A stretch of 64,000 nt of DNA from Acidobacteriota bacterium (lineage in GTDB: Bacteria > Acidobacteriota > Thermoanaerobaculia > Multivoradales > Multivoraceae). Of this stretch, positions 16,664 to 24,250 are shown in pieces (position 1 is the stretch's first letter; each line of letters opens with the position of its first letter). The position numbers were made by a program, and so were the translations under genes. Location of the stretch: NCBI GenBank assembly GCA_028875725.1, contig JAPPCR010000023.1, forward strand, positions 469,620-533,619, in the 5' to 3' direction. The notes under the pieces were generated by a model. The model did not search any database and was not told the origin of the DNA. It saw only the letters and a list, made by a program, of their open reading frames with translations.

Positions 16664-18006
16664 CAGCCGTCGCTCGGGTCGAAGCGCTTCTCGAGCCCCG
16701 TCCAGCAGTCGGTGTAGTCGTCCTGGAGCGGCGCCTCCCGGGCCGCGAACTCGGTCAGGTGCTGCGGGAAGCGGGTCTCGAACATGAAGCTCATCGTGTT
16801 CTCGAGCTTCTTCGGCGCCAGTTCGGCGGATGTCGCGGCCTCGAAGGCGTCGGCGTCGGGCCCGTGGGGCAGCATCATGTTGTGCAGCGACAGGCCGCCC
16901 GGCACGAAGCCCTCCGGCTTGGCGTCGTAGATGCCGTAGATGTTGCCCATCAGCTCCGACATGATGTTCTTGTGGTACCAGGGCGGCCGGAAGGTGTGCT
17001 CCGCGACGCTCCAGCGATCGCGGAAGAGCACGAAGTCGATGTTGGCGGTGCCGGGCACACCCGACGGCGCGGTCAGGACCGTGAAGATCGACGGATCGGG
17101 GTGGTCGAAGAGGATCGCGCCGACCGGCGCGAAGGCCTCCAGGCCGTACTTCGAAGGCGCGTAGTTGCCGTGCCAGGCGACGATGTCGAGCGGCGACTGC
17201 CCGATGTCGGACGCATGGAAACGGCCGCACCACTTGACCACCAGCCGTGACGGGACCTCGCGATCCTCGAACGCCGCGACGGGCGTCTTGAAGTCGCGGG
17301 GATTGGCGAGGCAGTTGGCACCGATCGGCCCGCGGTTGGGCAGCCGGAACTTCGCGCCGTAGTTCTCGCACACGAAGCCCCGGGCCGGGCCCTCGGCGAC
17401 CTCCACGCGAAAGACCATGCCGCGAGGCAGGATCGCGATCTCGCGCGGCTCGAGGTCGATCCGGCCGAGTTCCGTCCAGAAGACAAGCCGTCCCTCCTGG
17501 GGCACGACGAGCAGTTCCGAGTCGGCCGAGTAGAAGTACTCGTCGACCATGCTCTCCGTGGCCAGATAGACGTGGGCGGCCATCCCGACCTGGGTGTTCA
17601 CGTCGCCGGCGGTCGTCATCGTGCGCATGCCGGTCAGGAAAGTCAGCGCCTCCGCCGTGTGGGGCACCGGATCCCAGCGGTACTGGCCGAGCGAGACGAC
17701 GTCGTCGACGATGTGGGGCGCCGAACGCCAGTACGGCAGGTCGATGCTCCGAAAGCGCGACGTGTGCCTGACCGAAGGGCGGATGCGGTAGCACCAGGTG
17801 CGCTCGTTCTCGCCCTGGGGCGCCGTGAACGGGGTGCCCGAGAGCTGTTCGGCATAGAGGCCGTAGGCGCAACGCTGCGGGCTGTTCTGGCCCTGCGGCA
17901 GCGCGCCCGGCAGCGCTTCGGTCTCGAAGTCATTGCCGAACCCGGGCATGTAGCCCGGTGTCGTCCCGCAGGGGGTTTCGGCCTGGACGATCCGGCGTCC
18001 CGTCAT
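16663..18006 (-). CDS. hmgA: Homogentisate 1,2-dioxygenase
   Basis: 447 aa, the usual length. Opens homogentisate to maleylacetoacetate in tyrosine/phenylalanine breakdown. Diagnostic stretches: [20 protein letters not shown] at the N-terminus, [16 protein letters not shown], and the Fe(II) site [20 protein letters not shown] (His and Glu) with [12 protein letters not shown] (His). Clear family member. No fumarylacetoacetase gene follows, so the partner genes (MBL hydrolase, FAD hydroxylase, DUF2783) point to a broader or alternative aromatic route in which this enzyme may act on a homogentisate-like diol. Ribosome site GAGGGAG lies 13 nt before ATG in a leader nearly identical to that of the selenoprotein gene. 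Confidence 0.9.
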   Translation of the reverse strand: MTGRRIVQAETPCGTTPGYMPGFGNDFETEALPGALPQGQNSPQRCAYGLYAEQLSGTPFTAPQGENERTWCYRIRPSVRHTSRFRSIDLPYWRSAPHIVDDVVSLGQYRWDPVPHTAEALTFLTGMRTMTTAGDVNTQVGMAAHVYLATESMVDEYFYSADSELLVVPQEGRLVFWTELGRIDLEPREIAILPRGMVFRVEVAEGPARGFVCENYGAKFRLPNRGPIGANCLANPRDFKTPVAAFEDREVPSRLVVKWCGRFHASDIGQSPLDIVAWHGNYAPSKYGLEAFAPVGAILFDHPDPSIFTVLTAPSGVPGTANIDFVLFRDRWSVAEHTFRPPWYHKNIMSELMGNIYGIYDAKPEGFVPGGLSLHNMMLPHGPDADAFEAATSAELAPKKLENTMSFMFETRFPQHLTEFAAREAPLQDDYTDCWTGLEKRFDPSDG

Positions 18007-18063
18007 GGGTCGAGCGCTCCCTCTCGCCGTACTTCGGCTACAGGGATTCTAGCTACTCGCCAA

Positions 18064-18753
18064 TCAAGCCGCGCTCAGATCGACGGGCTCCTGCTTCACG
18101 ATCTTCCGACAGATCGTGAGGCAAGGCAGAAAGCTGTCCCGCCCCGTCAAGCGCTCGACGAGACCGGCCACACCGGGCCACCGCGACGCGTCGAGCGGCC
18201 CGGCGACGAACTCGAACTGGGCGATCTGACACGCGAGCGAGATGTCCGCGATCGTGAGCGCGTCTCCAACCAGGAACGGTCCGTCACCGACTTCGCCCTC
18301 GAGATAGTCCAGACGCCGCGGAAGCCGTTCCTCATACGTCTTCCTGGCCGTGTCCACATCGGGCTCCTCGCCCATGAACCGTTTGAACTGGATCGGGCGG
18401 AAGATCCCGAGGCCGATCGCCATCGCCAGCTCGGTGTCGCAGTACTCCTCCAGCCAGACGGCGCGGCCGCGTTCGTAGGGATCCGCAGGATAGAACGCGG
18501 GCTCCGGGAACTTCTGCTCGATGTAGGCGCAGATCGCGGACGAATCGGGGATCGTGCCCGCCGGGCCTTCCTCGCCCACGTCCGTATCGCGCAACACCGG
18601 AATGCGGCGCGCCGGACTGATCTCCTTGAACCAGTCGGGCATCGGCATGATGTTGACGCTCTCGAGCTCGAAAGGCGCCCCCTTCTCACGTAGCAGGGCA
18701 TCCGCCTTCCGAACGAAGGGAGAGAGGTGGGCTCCGTAGAGGATCAGGCTCAT
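18064..18753 (-). CDS. Glutathione S-transferase family protein
   Basis: 229 aa with the two-domain GST layout. Thioredoxin-like N-terminus LYGAHLSPFVRKADALLREK (catalytic Ser/Thr region), RRIPVLRD cis-Pro loop and DSSAICAYIEQKFPEP (glutathione-binding Glu/Asp-Ser), then an all-helical C-terminal domain with VGDALTIADISLACQIAQ (N-capping box). It sits 57 bp upstream of hmgA on the same strand; in that context it might be a maleylacetoacetate isomerase-like enzyme acting after ring cleavage, but the SSCxW-type motif of known isomerases is absent (SPFV here), so only the family is claimed. Confidence 0.85.
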   Translation of the reverse strand: MSLILYGAHLSPFVRKADALLREKGAPFELESVNIMPMPDWFKEISPARRIPVLRDTDVGEEGPAGTIPDSSAICAYIEQKFPEPAFYPADPYERGRAVWLEEYCDTELAMAIGLGIFRPIQFKRFMGEEPDVDTARKTYEERLPRRLDYLEGEVGDGPFLVGDALTIADISLACQIAQFEFVAGPLDASRWPGVAGLVERLTGRDSFLPCLTICRKIVKQEPVDLSAA

Positions 18754-18798
18754 CTTGACTGCCCCGGCGTCGAGTCGGAGGTGGTAGTTGAGCGGCGG

Positions 18799-20010
18799 CT
18801 ATCTGCGACGACCCGGCATCACCAGCGGTTCGATCGGCGCCTTGAGCACGACCGTCTCTTCCTTCGGCACGTAGCAGACCGTCTCGCTGCAGGCCTGGTA
18901 GACCACGTCGACCGGAATCTCGATCTCGGTCGGCTTGTCCTGAATCGGCCAGTTGAGAATCTCGGCGTTCAGGGCGATCGGGATCGCAATGTCGATCGTG
19001 CCTTCCTCGTAGACGTTGAGCGTCACGTCGAGCTGGGGGAACTCGCGCTCGGACGTCGCCGGGTAGACCGGCTCGCCTGTTCTCACGCCCTTGGTCGGCA
19101 CGACGGTCGCCGTGGACGCGATGAAGCCGTCCGGCAGGGGGTCCGCGTAGATGTGGTAGCCGTCGGCGACCTCGAACCGCACGTGGAGCGTGCTCCTGTA
19201 CTCGAACTTGAGCGCCTCGTCGGCGAGGAAGACAGACACTTCGACGTGCTCGTCGCCCAGTTCGGCAGCGGGAACCTCGTGCTTGGCGAGGATGCGGCCG
19301 ATCGCGCTGTCGCGAATCGTCCCGGCCGAAGTGCGCGTCGCGTAGTGGCGGTGGAAGAACTTCTCCGTCACCTGGCCGTCACGGTCCGTGACGTAGACGC
19401 CCGGGAAGGGAATCCCGTAGAACCCCTTCTGCGTCGCCCGGTTGAGCACGTCCGCCTCGGGATCGATCGTCGTGTTCAGAATGCCGAAGCGCTTGATGAC
19501 CGCGGAGTCGGCATCGGAGAGCAGGTCGTAGGTGACGTCCCGATCCTCCGCGAAGGCCTTCAACTGCTCCTGCGTGTCGTAGCTGATGCCGTAGACCTTG
19601 ATGTCCTCGGCGTCGAAGAGTTCCAGGTTGTCTTGCAGCTCGACCAGCTGCGTGCGGCAGTACGGTCACCAGACGGCGGAACGGTAGAAGACGACGACCG
19701 CCTTCGAGTCGCCCCGGTCCGCGTGGAAGTCGATCAGCTCGCCGTCCTGGTTCGGCAGCTCGAATTCGGGCAGTCGCTCGCCGATGGCCGGACCGGTCGG
19801 GAACTCGTGTTCCGCCGGGTAGCGGCGGCCCGGGTGGCTCGTCGGCACGGGAACCGTGATGCCGAGATCGTCCTGCCGAGCCTCCGGCAACTGGTTCTCG
19901 TGCGCGCCCTTCACTCTCTCGTTCTCGTTCTCGTCGCCGTCCTGGGCAAACGCCGGAACGGCCAGGAACATCGTGACAAGGGCGAGCAAGGCAAGTCGGC
20001 CTCTCTTCAT
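18799..20010 (-). CDS. Predicted selenoprotein: exported peroxiredoxin-like / DsbD-alpha fusion with UGA-encoded Sec115
   Basis: 403 codons with one in-frame TGA (19666-19668, codon 115). Signal peptide MKRGRLALLALVTMFLAVPAFAQ; a thioredoxin-fold redoxin domain from about 75 to 250; then a DsbD N-terminal-like domain (about 260-400) ending with VVYQACSETVCYVPKEE. The TGA falls exactly where the peroxidatic/redox cysteine belongs: VVFYRSAVW-TGA-PYCRTQL, i.e. U-x-x-C with Cys118. Homology continues across it (LQDNLELFDAEDIKVYGISY). A hairpin with a GGUCG apical loop begins 14 nt after the TGA. Thus recoding to selenocysteine is favoured over a pseudogene. It would reduce peroxides or disulphides in the periplasm. 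ATG 20010 has a GAGGGAG ribosome site. Confidence 0.85.
19635..19651 (-). promoter_or_regulatory. Bacterial SECIS-like hairpin
   Basis: On the coding strand GCAGCT-GGTCG-AGCTGC forms six perfect base pairs closing a five-base loop that contains GGUC, the loop sequence recognised by SelB in E. coli formate dehydrogenase mRNA. It starts 14 nt after the UGA, and the loop GGUC lies 20 nt after it, within the known bacterial window. It lies within the reading frame, as bacterial SECIS elements must. Confidence 0.75.
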
Positions 20011-20081
20011 GGGTCGAACGCTCCCTCTCTCTGATTCGGATGCCGGAAGCGGCATCCGTCTTACTCTAGCCCTGAGCCCGC

Positions 20082-20996
20082 CTAGAACGGTGACCAGGCG
20101 GGGTTGCTGTTGGATCCTGTGCCCGTCAGTCGCATCGGATTGGAGCCATCCAGGTTCATGACATAGATCTCCCTCCCTCCGCCGCGCGAAGAATCGAAGG
20201 CGATCCGGGTGCCGTCGGCCGACACCGAAGGGTTGGAGTCGGCACCTGGGGCGGTGGTCAGACGGCGCTTGTCGGAGCCATCGACGTTCATGATGTAGAT
20301 CTCATAGTTGCCGTTCTGCGGTGCCCCGTCGCGATCGGTGGAGTAGACGATCTGCCTGCCGTCGGGTGTCCAACTGGGGACCTCGTCAAGAGCACGAGTG
20401 AACGTCAATCGCTGCTGGTTGGTGCCATCGACGGCGTTGGCCAGATAGATCTCCGGGTCGTCCCGGTCACCGTCGGCTTCGAAGGCGATCCACAAACCGT
20501 CGGGCGACCAGGCGACGAAGTTGTTTACGCGCCCCAGAGGATGGTCTTCGGTGAGCTGCGTGAGGTTGTATCCCCAGTTTCCGGCGTCGACGTTCGTACG
20601 CCACACCTGAGAGCTGCCGCTGCGATTCGAATCGAAGGCGATCATCGAGCCGTCGGGCGACCAGGAGGGGCCGCCGTCGTTGGCCGCGTGGCTGGTGAGA
20701 CGGACGACGTTGGAGCCGTCGGCGTTCATGATGTAGATGTCGGCGTTGTCGTTGCGAGATGATGCGAATGCGATCCGGGTGCCGTCGGGCGACCACGTCG
20801 GGGCACCATCGAAGCCCGGATTGTTGGTCAGCCGCGTCAGGTCGGAGCCACCTTCGTTCATGACGTAGATCTCCGGGTTGCCGTCCTGATTGGATACGAA
20901 GGCGATCCTGGAGGAGTTGTTCTGTGCAGCCGCTGGCTGCACATGTGTTGCAGTCGTGACGGCAAACAGAAGGCAGATGAAGAGAACGGGACCCAT
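20082..20996 (-). CDS. Secreted TolB-like beta-propeller (PD40 repeats)
   Basis: 304 aa. Signal peptide MGPVLFICLLFAVTTATHVQPAAAQ. At least six PD40/WD40-like blades with the repeat SPDGTRIAF followed by EIYVMNxDGSxxxRLT, starting near residue 32 and running to the C-terminus (PAWSPF). This matches the C-terminal propeller of TolB and related periplasmic proteins, but there is no TolB N-terminal domain, so it is not tolB itself. Probably a periplasmic binding scaffold. ATG 20996 gives the cleanest signal peptide. It diverges from a sulfatase gene with a 47-bp gap, suggesting a shared regulatory region. Confidence 0.8.
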   Translation of the reverse strand: MGPVLFICLLFAVTTATHVQPAAAQNNSSRIAFVSNQDGNPEIYVMNEGGSDLTRLTNNPGFDGAPTWSPDGTRIAFASSRNDNADIYIMNADGSNVVRLTSHAANDGGPSWSPDGSMIAFDSNRSGSSQVWRTNVDAGNWGYNLTQLTEDHPLGRVNNFVAWSPDGLWIAFEADGDRDDPEIYLANAVDGTNQQRLTFTRALDEVPSWTPDGRQIVYSTDRDGAPQNGNYEIYIMNVDGSDKRRLTTAPGADSNPSVSADGTRIAFDSSRGGGREIYVMNLDGSNPMRLTGTGSNSNPAWSPF

Positions 20997-21043
20997 CGCG
21001 TTGATCTCGTAGGCTATCGCCCCAACCACTCGAAAGGACGAGA

Positions 21044-22681
21044 ATGATGAATCGATGCGGCGCACGACGCGGCCTGGTCGCCCTCGGACTCGCGGTGGCC
21101 TTCGCGGCCGGAACCGTGGGCACGGCTGCACAGTTTCAGCCCGCCGAGATCGGTCCGACCCAGACCATCGACTGGCAGTCCGGCACCGATCCCCAAGGAC
21201 GGCCCGCCGGCGAGAGACCGCCCAACATCGTCGTCATCCTCGCCGACGACCTGGGCTGGAACGACCTGAGCTGGCTCGGCGGCGGCGTCGCGGGCGGCAC
21301 GGTGCCGACCCCGCACATCGACTCGCTGGCACGTGACGGCGTCCACTTCGCCAACGGCTACTCGGCGAACGGCACCTGCGCGCCGTCACGAGCCGCCCTG
21401 ATGACCGGTCGCTACGGCACCCGCTTCGGTTTCGAGTTCACGCCGACGCCGCCGGGGTTCGCCACGATGGTGCCCCGGCTCTCGAGCACGGAAGGCAGAC
21501 TCCGGCAGACGAGCGGCAACACGGAAGGGGCTTCGCTTCCCATCGACGAGAAGGGTGTGCCGCCGTCCGAGATCACGCTCGCCGAACTGCTCAAGCCGGC
21601 CGGCTACCACACCGTGCACATCGGCAAGTGGCACCTCGGTGTGGGCGACGGCATGCGGGCCCACGAGCAGGGCTTCGACGAGAGCCTGCTCATGAGGAGC
21701 GGCCTGTACCTGCCCGAGGACGACCCGAACGTCGTCAACTCGAAGCAGGAGTTCGATGGGATCGACCGTTTCCTGTGGCGCTTCATGCGCTACGAGGCGT
21801 CTTTCAACGACACTCCCGCCTTCGAACCCGGCGGGTACCTGACCGACTACTACACCGACCAGGCGGTCCAGGTCATCGAGGCCAACAAGGACCGGCCCTT
21901 CCTTCTCTACCTGGCGCACTGGGCGGTGCACACGCCGCTCCAGGCGCTGCGCGCCGACTACGAGGCGCTGTCCCACATCGAGGAGCATCGCCTGCGGGTC
22001 TACGCCGCGATGGTGCGCTCACTCGACCGCAGCGTCGGCCGGGTGCTCGAGGCGCTGCGCGAGAACGGCCTCGAAGAGAATACGCTCGTCTTCTTCACCT
22101 CCGACAACGGGGCGCCGGCCTACATCGGTCTGCCGCGCGTCAACGAGCCGTTCCGCGGCTGGAAGATCAGCTTCTTCGAGGGCGGCATCCACGTGCCGTT
22201 CCTCCTGAAGTGGCCTGCTCGCCTCAGCGCAGGCCAGGTCTACGAAGACCCGGTGCACGGCTTCGACATCTTCGCGACCGCGGCAGCCGCGGCCGGAGTC
22301 GATCTGCCCGGCGACCGGACAATCGACGGCGTCGACCTGGTGCCGCACGTCCTGGGTGAGGTCGAAGGCGCGCCGCACGACCGTCTCTTCTGGCGCACCG
22401 GCGACTATCAGGTCGTCCTCGCCGACGGCTGGAAACTCCAGATCAGCGAACCCCCCGGGGGAGTATGGCTCTTCAACATGAAGAAGGACCCCACCGAGCA
22501 GCACAACCTCGCCGACTCCGAGCCGGAGCGGGTCGCGGCCCTGAAGAAGCTCCTCGCCGAGCACAACGAGGAGCAGGCGCCGCCGATCTGGCCCTGGGCC
22601 ACCCGAAGCCCGGTCAACATCGACAAGACGCTGCTCGACCCGGACGCTCCGGAAGACGAGCACATCTACTGGTACAACTGA
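21044..22681 (+). CDS. Sulfatase, cysteine type, secreted
   Basis: 545 aa. Signal peptide (about 1-30, ending AAGTVGTAAQ). Metal motif IVVILADDLGWNDLSW near 62, activation motif CAPSRAALMTGR with Cys112 for formylglycine, GKWHLGVGDG near 196, and FFTSDNGAPAYIG near 350. It should hydrolyse sulfate esters of a polysaccharide or glycan in the periplasm. It is only family-level similar to the other sulfatase here and keeps a different loop after the metal site (GGVAGGTVPTPHIDSL). A second ATG directly follows (21047). Confidence 0.87.
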   Translation: MMNRCGARRGLVALGLAVAFAAGTVGTAAQFQPAEIGPTQTIDWQSGTDPQGRPAGERPPNIVVILADDLGWNDLSWLGGGVAGGTVPTPHIDSLARDGVHFANGYSANGTCAPSRAALMTGRYGTRFGFEFTPTPPGFATMVPRLSSTEGRLRQTSGNTEGASLPIDEKGVPPSEITLAELLKPAGYHTVHIGKWHLGVGDGMRAHEQGFDESLLMRSGLYLPEDDPNVVNSKQEFDGIDRFLWRFMRYEASFNDTPAFEPGGYLTDYYTDQAVQVIEANKDRPFLLYLAHWAVHTPLQALRADYEALSHIEEHRLRVYAAMVRSLDRSVGRVLEALRENGLEENTLVFFTSDNGAPAYIGLPRVNEPFRGWKISFFEGGIHVPFLLKWPARLSAGQVYEDPVHGFDIFATAAAAAGVDLPGDRTIDGVDLVPHVLGEVEGAPHDRLFWRTGDYQVVLADGWKLQISEPPGGVWLFNMKKDPTEQHNLADSEPERVAALKKLLAEHNEEQAPPIWPWATRSPVNIDKTLLDPDAPEDEHIYWYN

Positions 22682-22736
22682 GCGCGGATGGATGCCCAAC
22701 CTTGAGCCGCTAGGCACCCGGCCGCCGACGGAGCGA

Positions 22737-23075
22737 TCAGCTCGCGAGCTTCTCAAGCGTGTCGACTCTTCCCTCAAGTCGATTTAGCGCTACGCGATCG
22801 TTGACCGCATCAACCTCGATCGAGTCGAGTCGGGGGAGTCGGAGCCGCGCCTTCCGACGCTTGCGAACGTACTCAAGCCAAACGCCAATCGCGGTCGCCG
22901 CGACGGCGATGTCGGCGAGCACTGTAGTGATGGGAGTGGCTTCCGCCAAGCTGTAGTCGCCATCCTTGGCGATCTGCCAGATGCCGATGGCACTGGCAGC
23001 AATGAAGCCAATGCCCAGATAGACCACGACGGCGGACCACGTCTGAGCTGCCCAACTCGGTTTCTCCTCTGACAT
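22737..23075 (-). CDS. Small inner-membrane protein of unknown function
   Basis: 112 aa. Two membrane segments (about 13-34, WSAVVVYLGIGFIAASAIGI, and about 46-66, TTVLADIAVAATAIGVW), then a basic stretch YVRKRRKARLR that fixes the inside, and an amphipathic coiled tail (VALNRLEGRVDTLEKLAS). No family recognised. It is oriented like the defence-like operon upstream but separated from it by 216 bp that hold no gene I can recognise, so membership is doubtful. Confidence 0.6.
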   Translation of the reverse strand: MSEEKPSWAAQTWSAVVVYLGIGFIAASAIGIWQIAKDGDYSLAEATPITTVLADIAVAATAIGVWLEYVRKRRKARLRLPRLDSIEVDAVNDRVALNRLEGRVDTLEKLAS

Positions 23076-23291
23076 TGCGTTTCCTCCCTTGTTGCCAGCC
23101 TACGGTTCTCGGCTCCGCCGTATGCGTCTGACGCCGTGCGGAGCCGGTGCCGGTCTCCGTTCCACCGCAGGTCCGGCTGGTTGAAGTGGCCCGCCTGAGG
23201 CCACGCACCTCCGCCTTGGCCCTGGAGGCAGTGTGCCTCTGAGCCTGTTTGAGACGGACGTTCACTACGCCGGTGGGGCCGCCTGGACCGT

Positions 23292-24248
23292 TCAGCGCGG
23301 GCCTCCCGCGATCTTCCGGTTTCCCACAAGTTCAACAGGCGCTCCAACGATGTCGAAGTCACTTGGAGGGTCCTGCGCGTACTGCTCCCACCGATGCAGG
23401 TACTGCTGTTCCGAGAGCAGGGTAACGTCGTCGGTTGCACCGGAGCTGCCCGTGTCGAGGCCGGTCCCGAACTGGATGCCGCAGAGGTCGGTCAGCACAT
23501 AGCGGTTGTGCATCTGGTCCCGGCCTTCTCTCCGTTGGAGCCGCTTGACGACGACACGCAGCCCCTCCGGGGCGCGGCCCGGAAGTTCCGACCTGCATGC
23601 GTCGTCAAAGTACGCGTCCCTGCCCCTCTTGCAGGAAAACTCAGTGAGGATGATGAGCTGCTCCGGCGGAGGACCGGGTCGGTTCCGGAACATGCGCTCG
23701 CAGAAGCTCTCGAAAACCTGCAGGTTCTCACGTCGTTTCGGCCGGAAGTAGGGATCGACGAGGACGATCCGTTTGCTGAGACGGAGCGTCGAAGCGACGG
23801 CGTCAGCCATGGCTTCGGCCCGCCGGTCGACGAGAAGGCCCCGGGGCACTTGCCAGAGTGGGTGTTCGTCAAGGTCGTCGTGGAGCAGAATGTCCGAATG
23901 TCCTCCAGGGTTCGAGCCGGCGAGGATCGCGTCAAAGGGACAGCGTTCGTGTTCTCGCAGGGCGCCGGCGAGCCATCCGGCGGCCTTGTCCGGGTTCGGC
24001 TCGCCCCCTGGGCGACCAATCGTTCGGCCCTTGAGCTTGCGCAGAAACAGGCTCAACTGCTTCTTGCGTCGCGTACTTCCTGAGTACTCCGACTCATTGA
24101 AGGCGTTCAGTACGTCGTTGCGCCACTGGGCCGGCCAGCGGGACACGACGCGGCCACCGTCCATCGAGAACTGGCTCCGGTAGTAGCGCGCCTGATCCTC
24201 GTTCCATGTGCCGACCAGGTGAGGCTCCAACGCAAACTCCCGGATCAT
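23292..24248 (-). CDS. PLD-like protein, putative nuclease effector
   Basis: 318 aa, no signal peptide. Central region IVLVDPYFRPKRRENLQVF (about 161-180) and IILTEFSCKRGRDAYFDD (about 199-216) precede an HxR(x)4D motif, HNRYVLTD (His247, Arg249, Asp254), followed by GIQFGTGLDTGSSGATDD. This resembles one HKD motif of phospholipase D-fold nucleases with Lys replaced by Arg; only one copy is seen, so activity would need a dimer or may be absent. It is the last gene of the hsdM-hsdS-ATPase operon (2 nt after the ATPase stop). In that setting it may be the DNA- or RNA-cutting partner of the ATPase. Function is inference. Confidence 0.6.
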   Translation of the reverse strand: MIREFALEPHLVGTWNEDQARYYRSQFSMDGGRVVSRWPAQWRNDVLNAFNESEYSGSTRRKKQLSLFLRKLKGRTIGRPGGEPNPDKAAGWLAGALREHERCPFDAILAGSNPGGHSDILLHDDLDEHPLWQVPRGLLVDRRAEAMADAVASTLRLSKRIVLVDPYFRPKRRENLQVFESFCERMFRNRPGPPPEQLIILTEFSCKRGRDAYFDDACRSELPGRAPEGLRVVVKRLQRREGRDQMHNRYVLTDLCGIQFGTGLDTGSSGATDDVTLLSEQQYLHRWEQYAQDPPSDFDIVGAPVELVGNRKIAGGPR

Positions 24249-24250
24249 CC

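Noticed and set aside
19666-20010. Treating the 5' part of the selenoprotein gene as a short complete gene, or the whole as a frameshifted pseudogene
   Set aside because: Both halves are in the same frame, the interruption is a single TGA at the redox cysteine and a SECIS-like hairpin follows.
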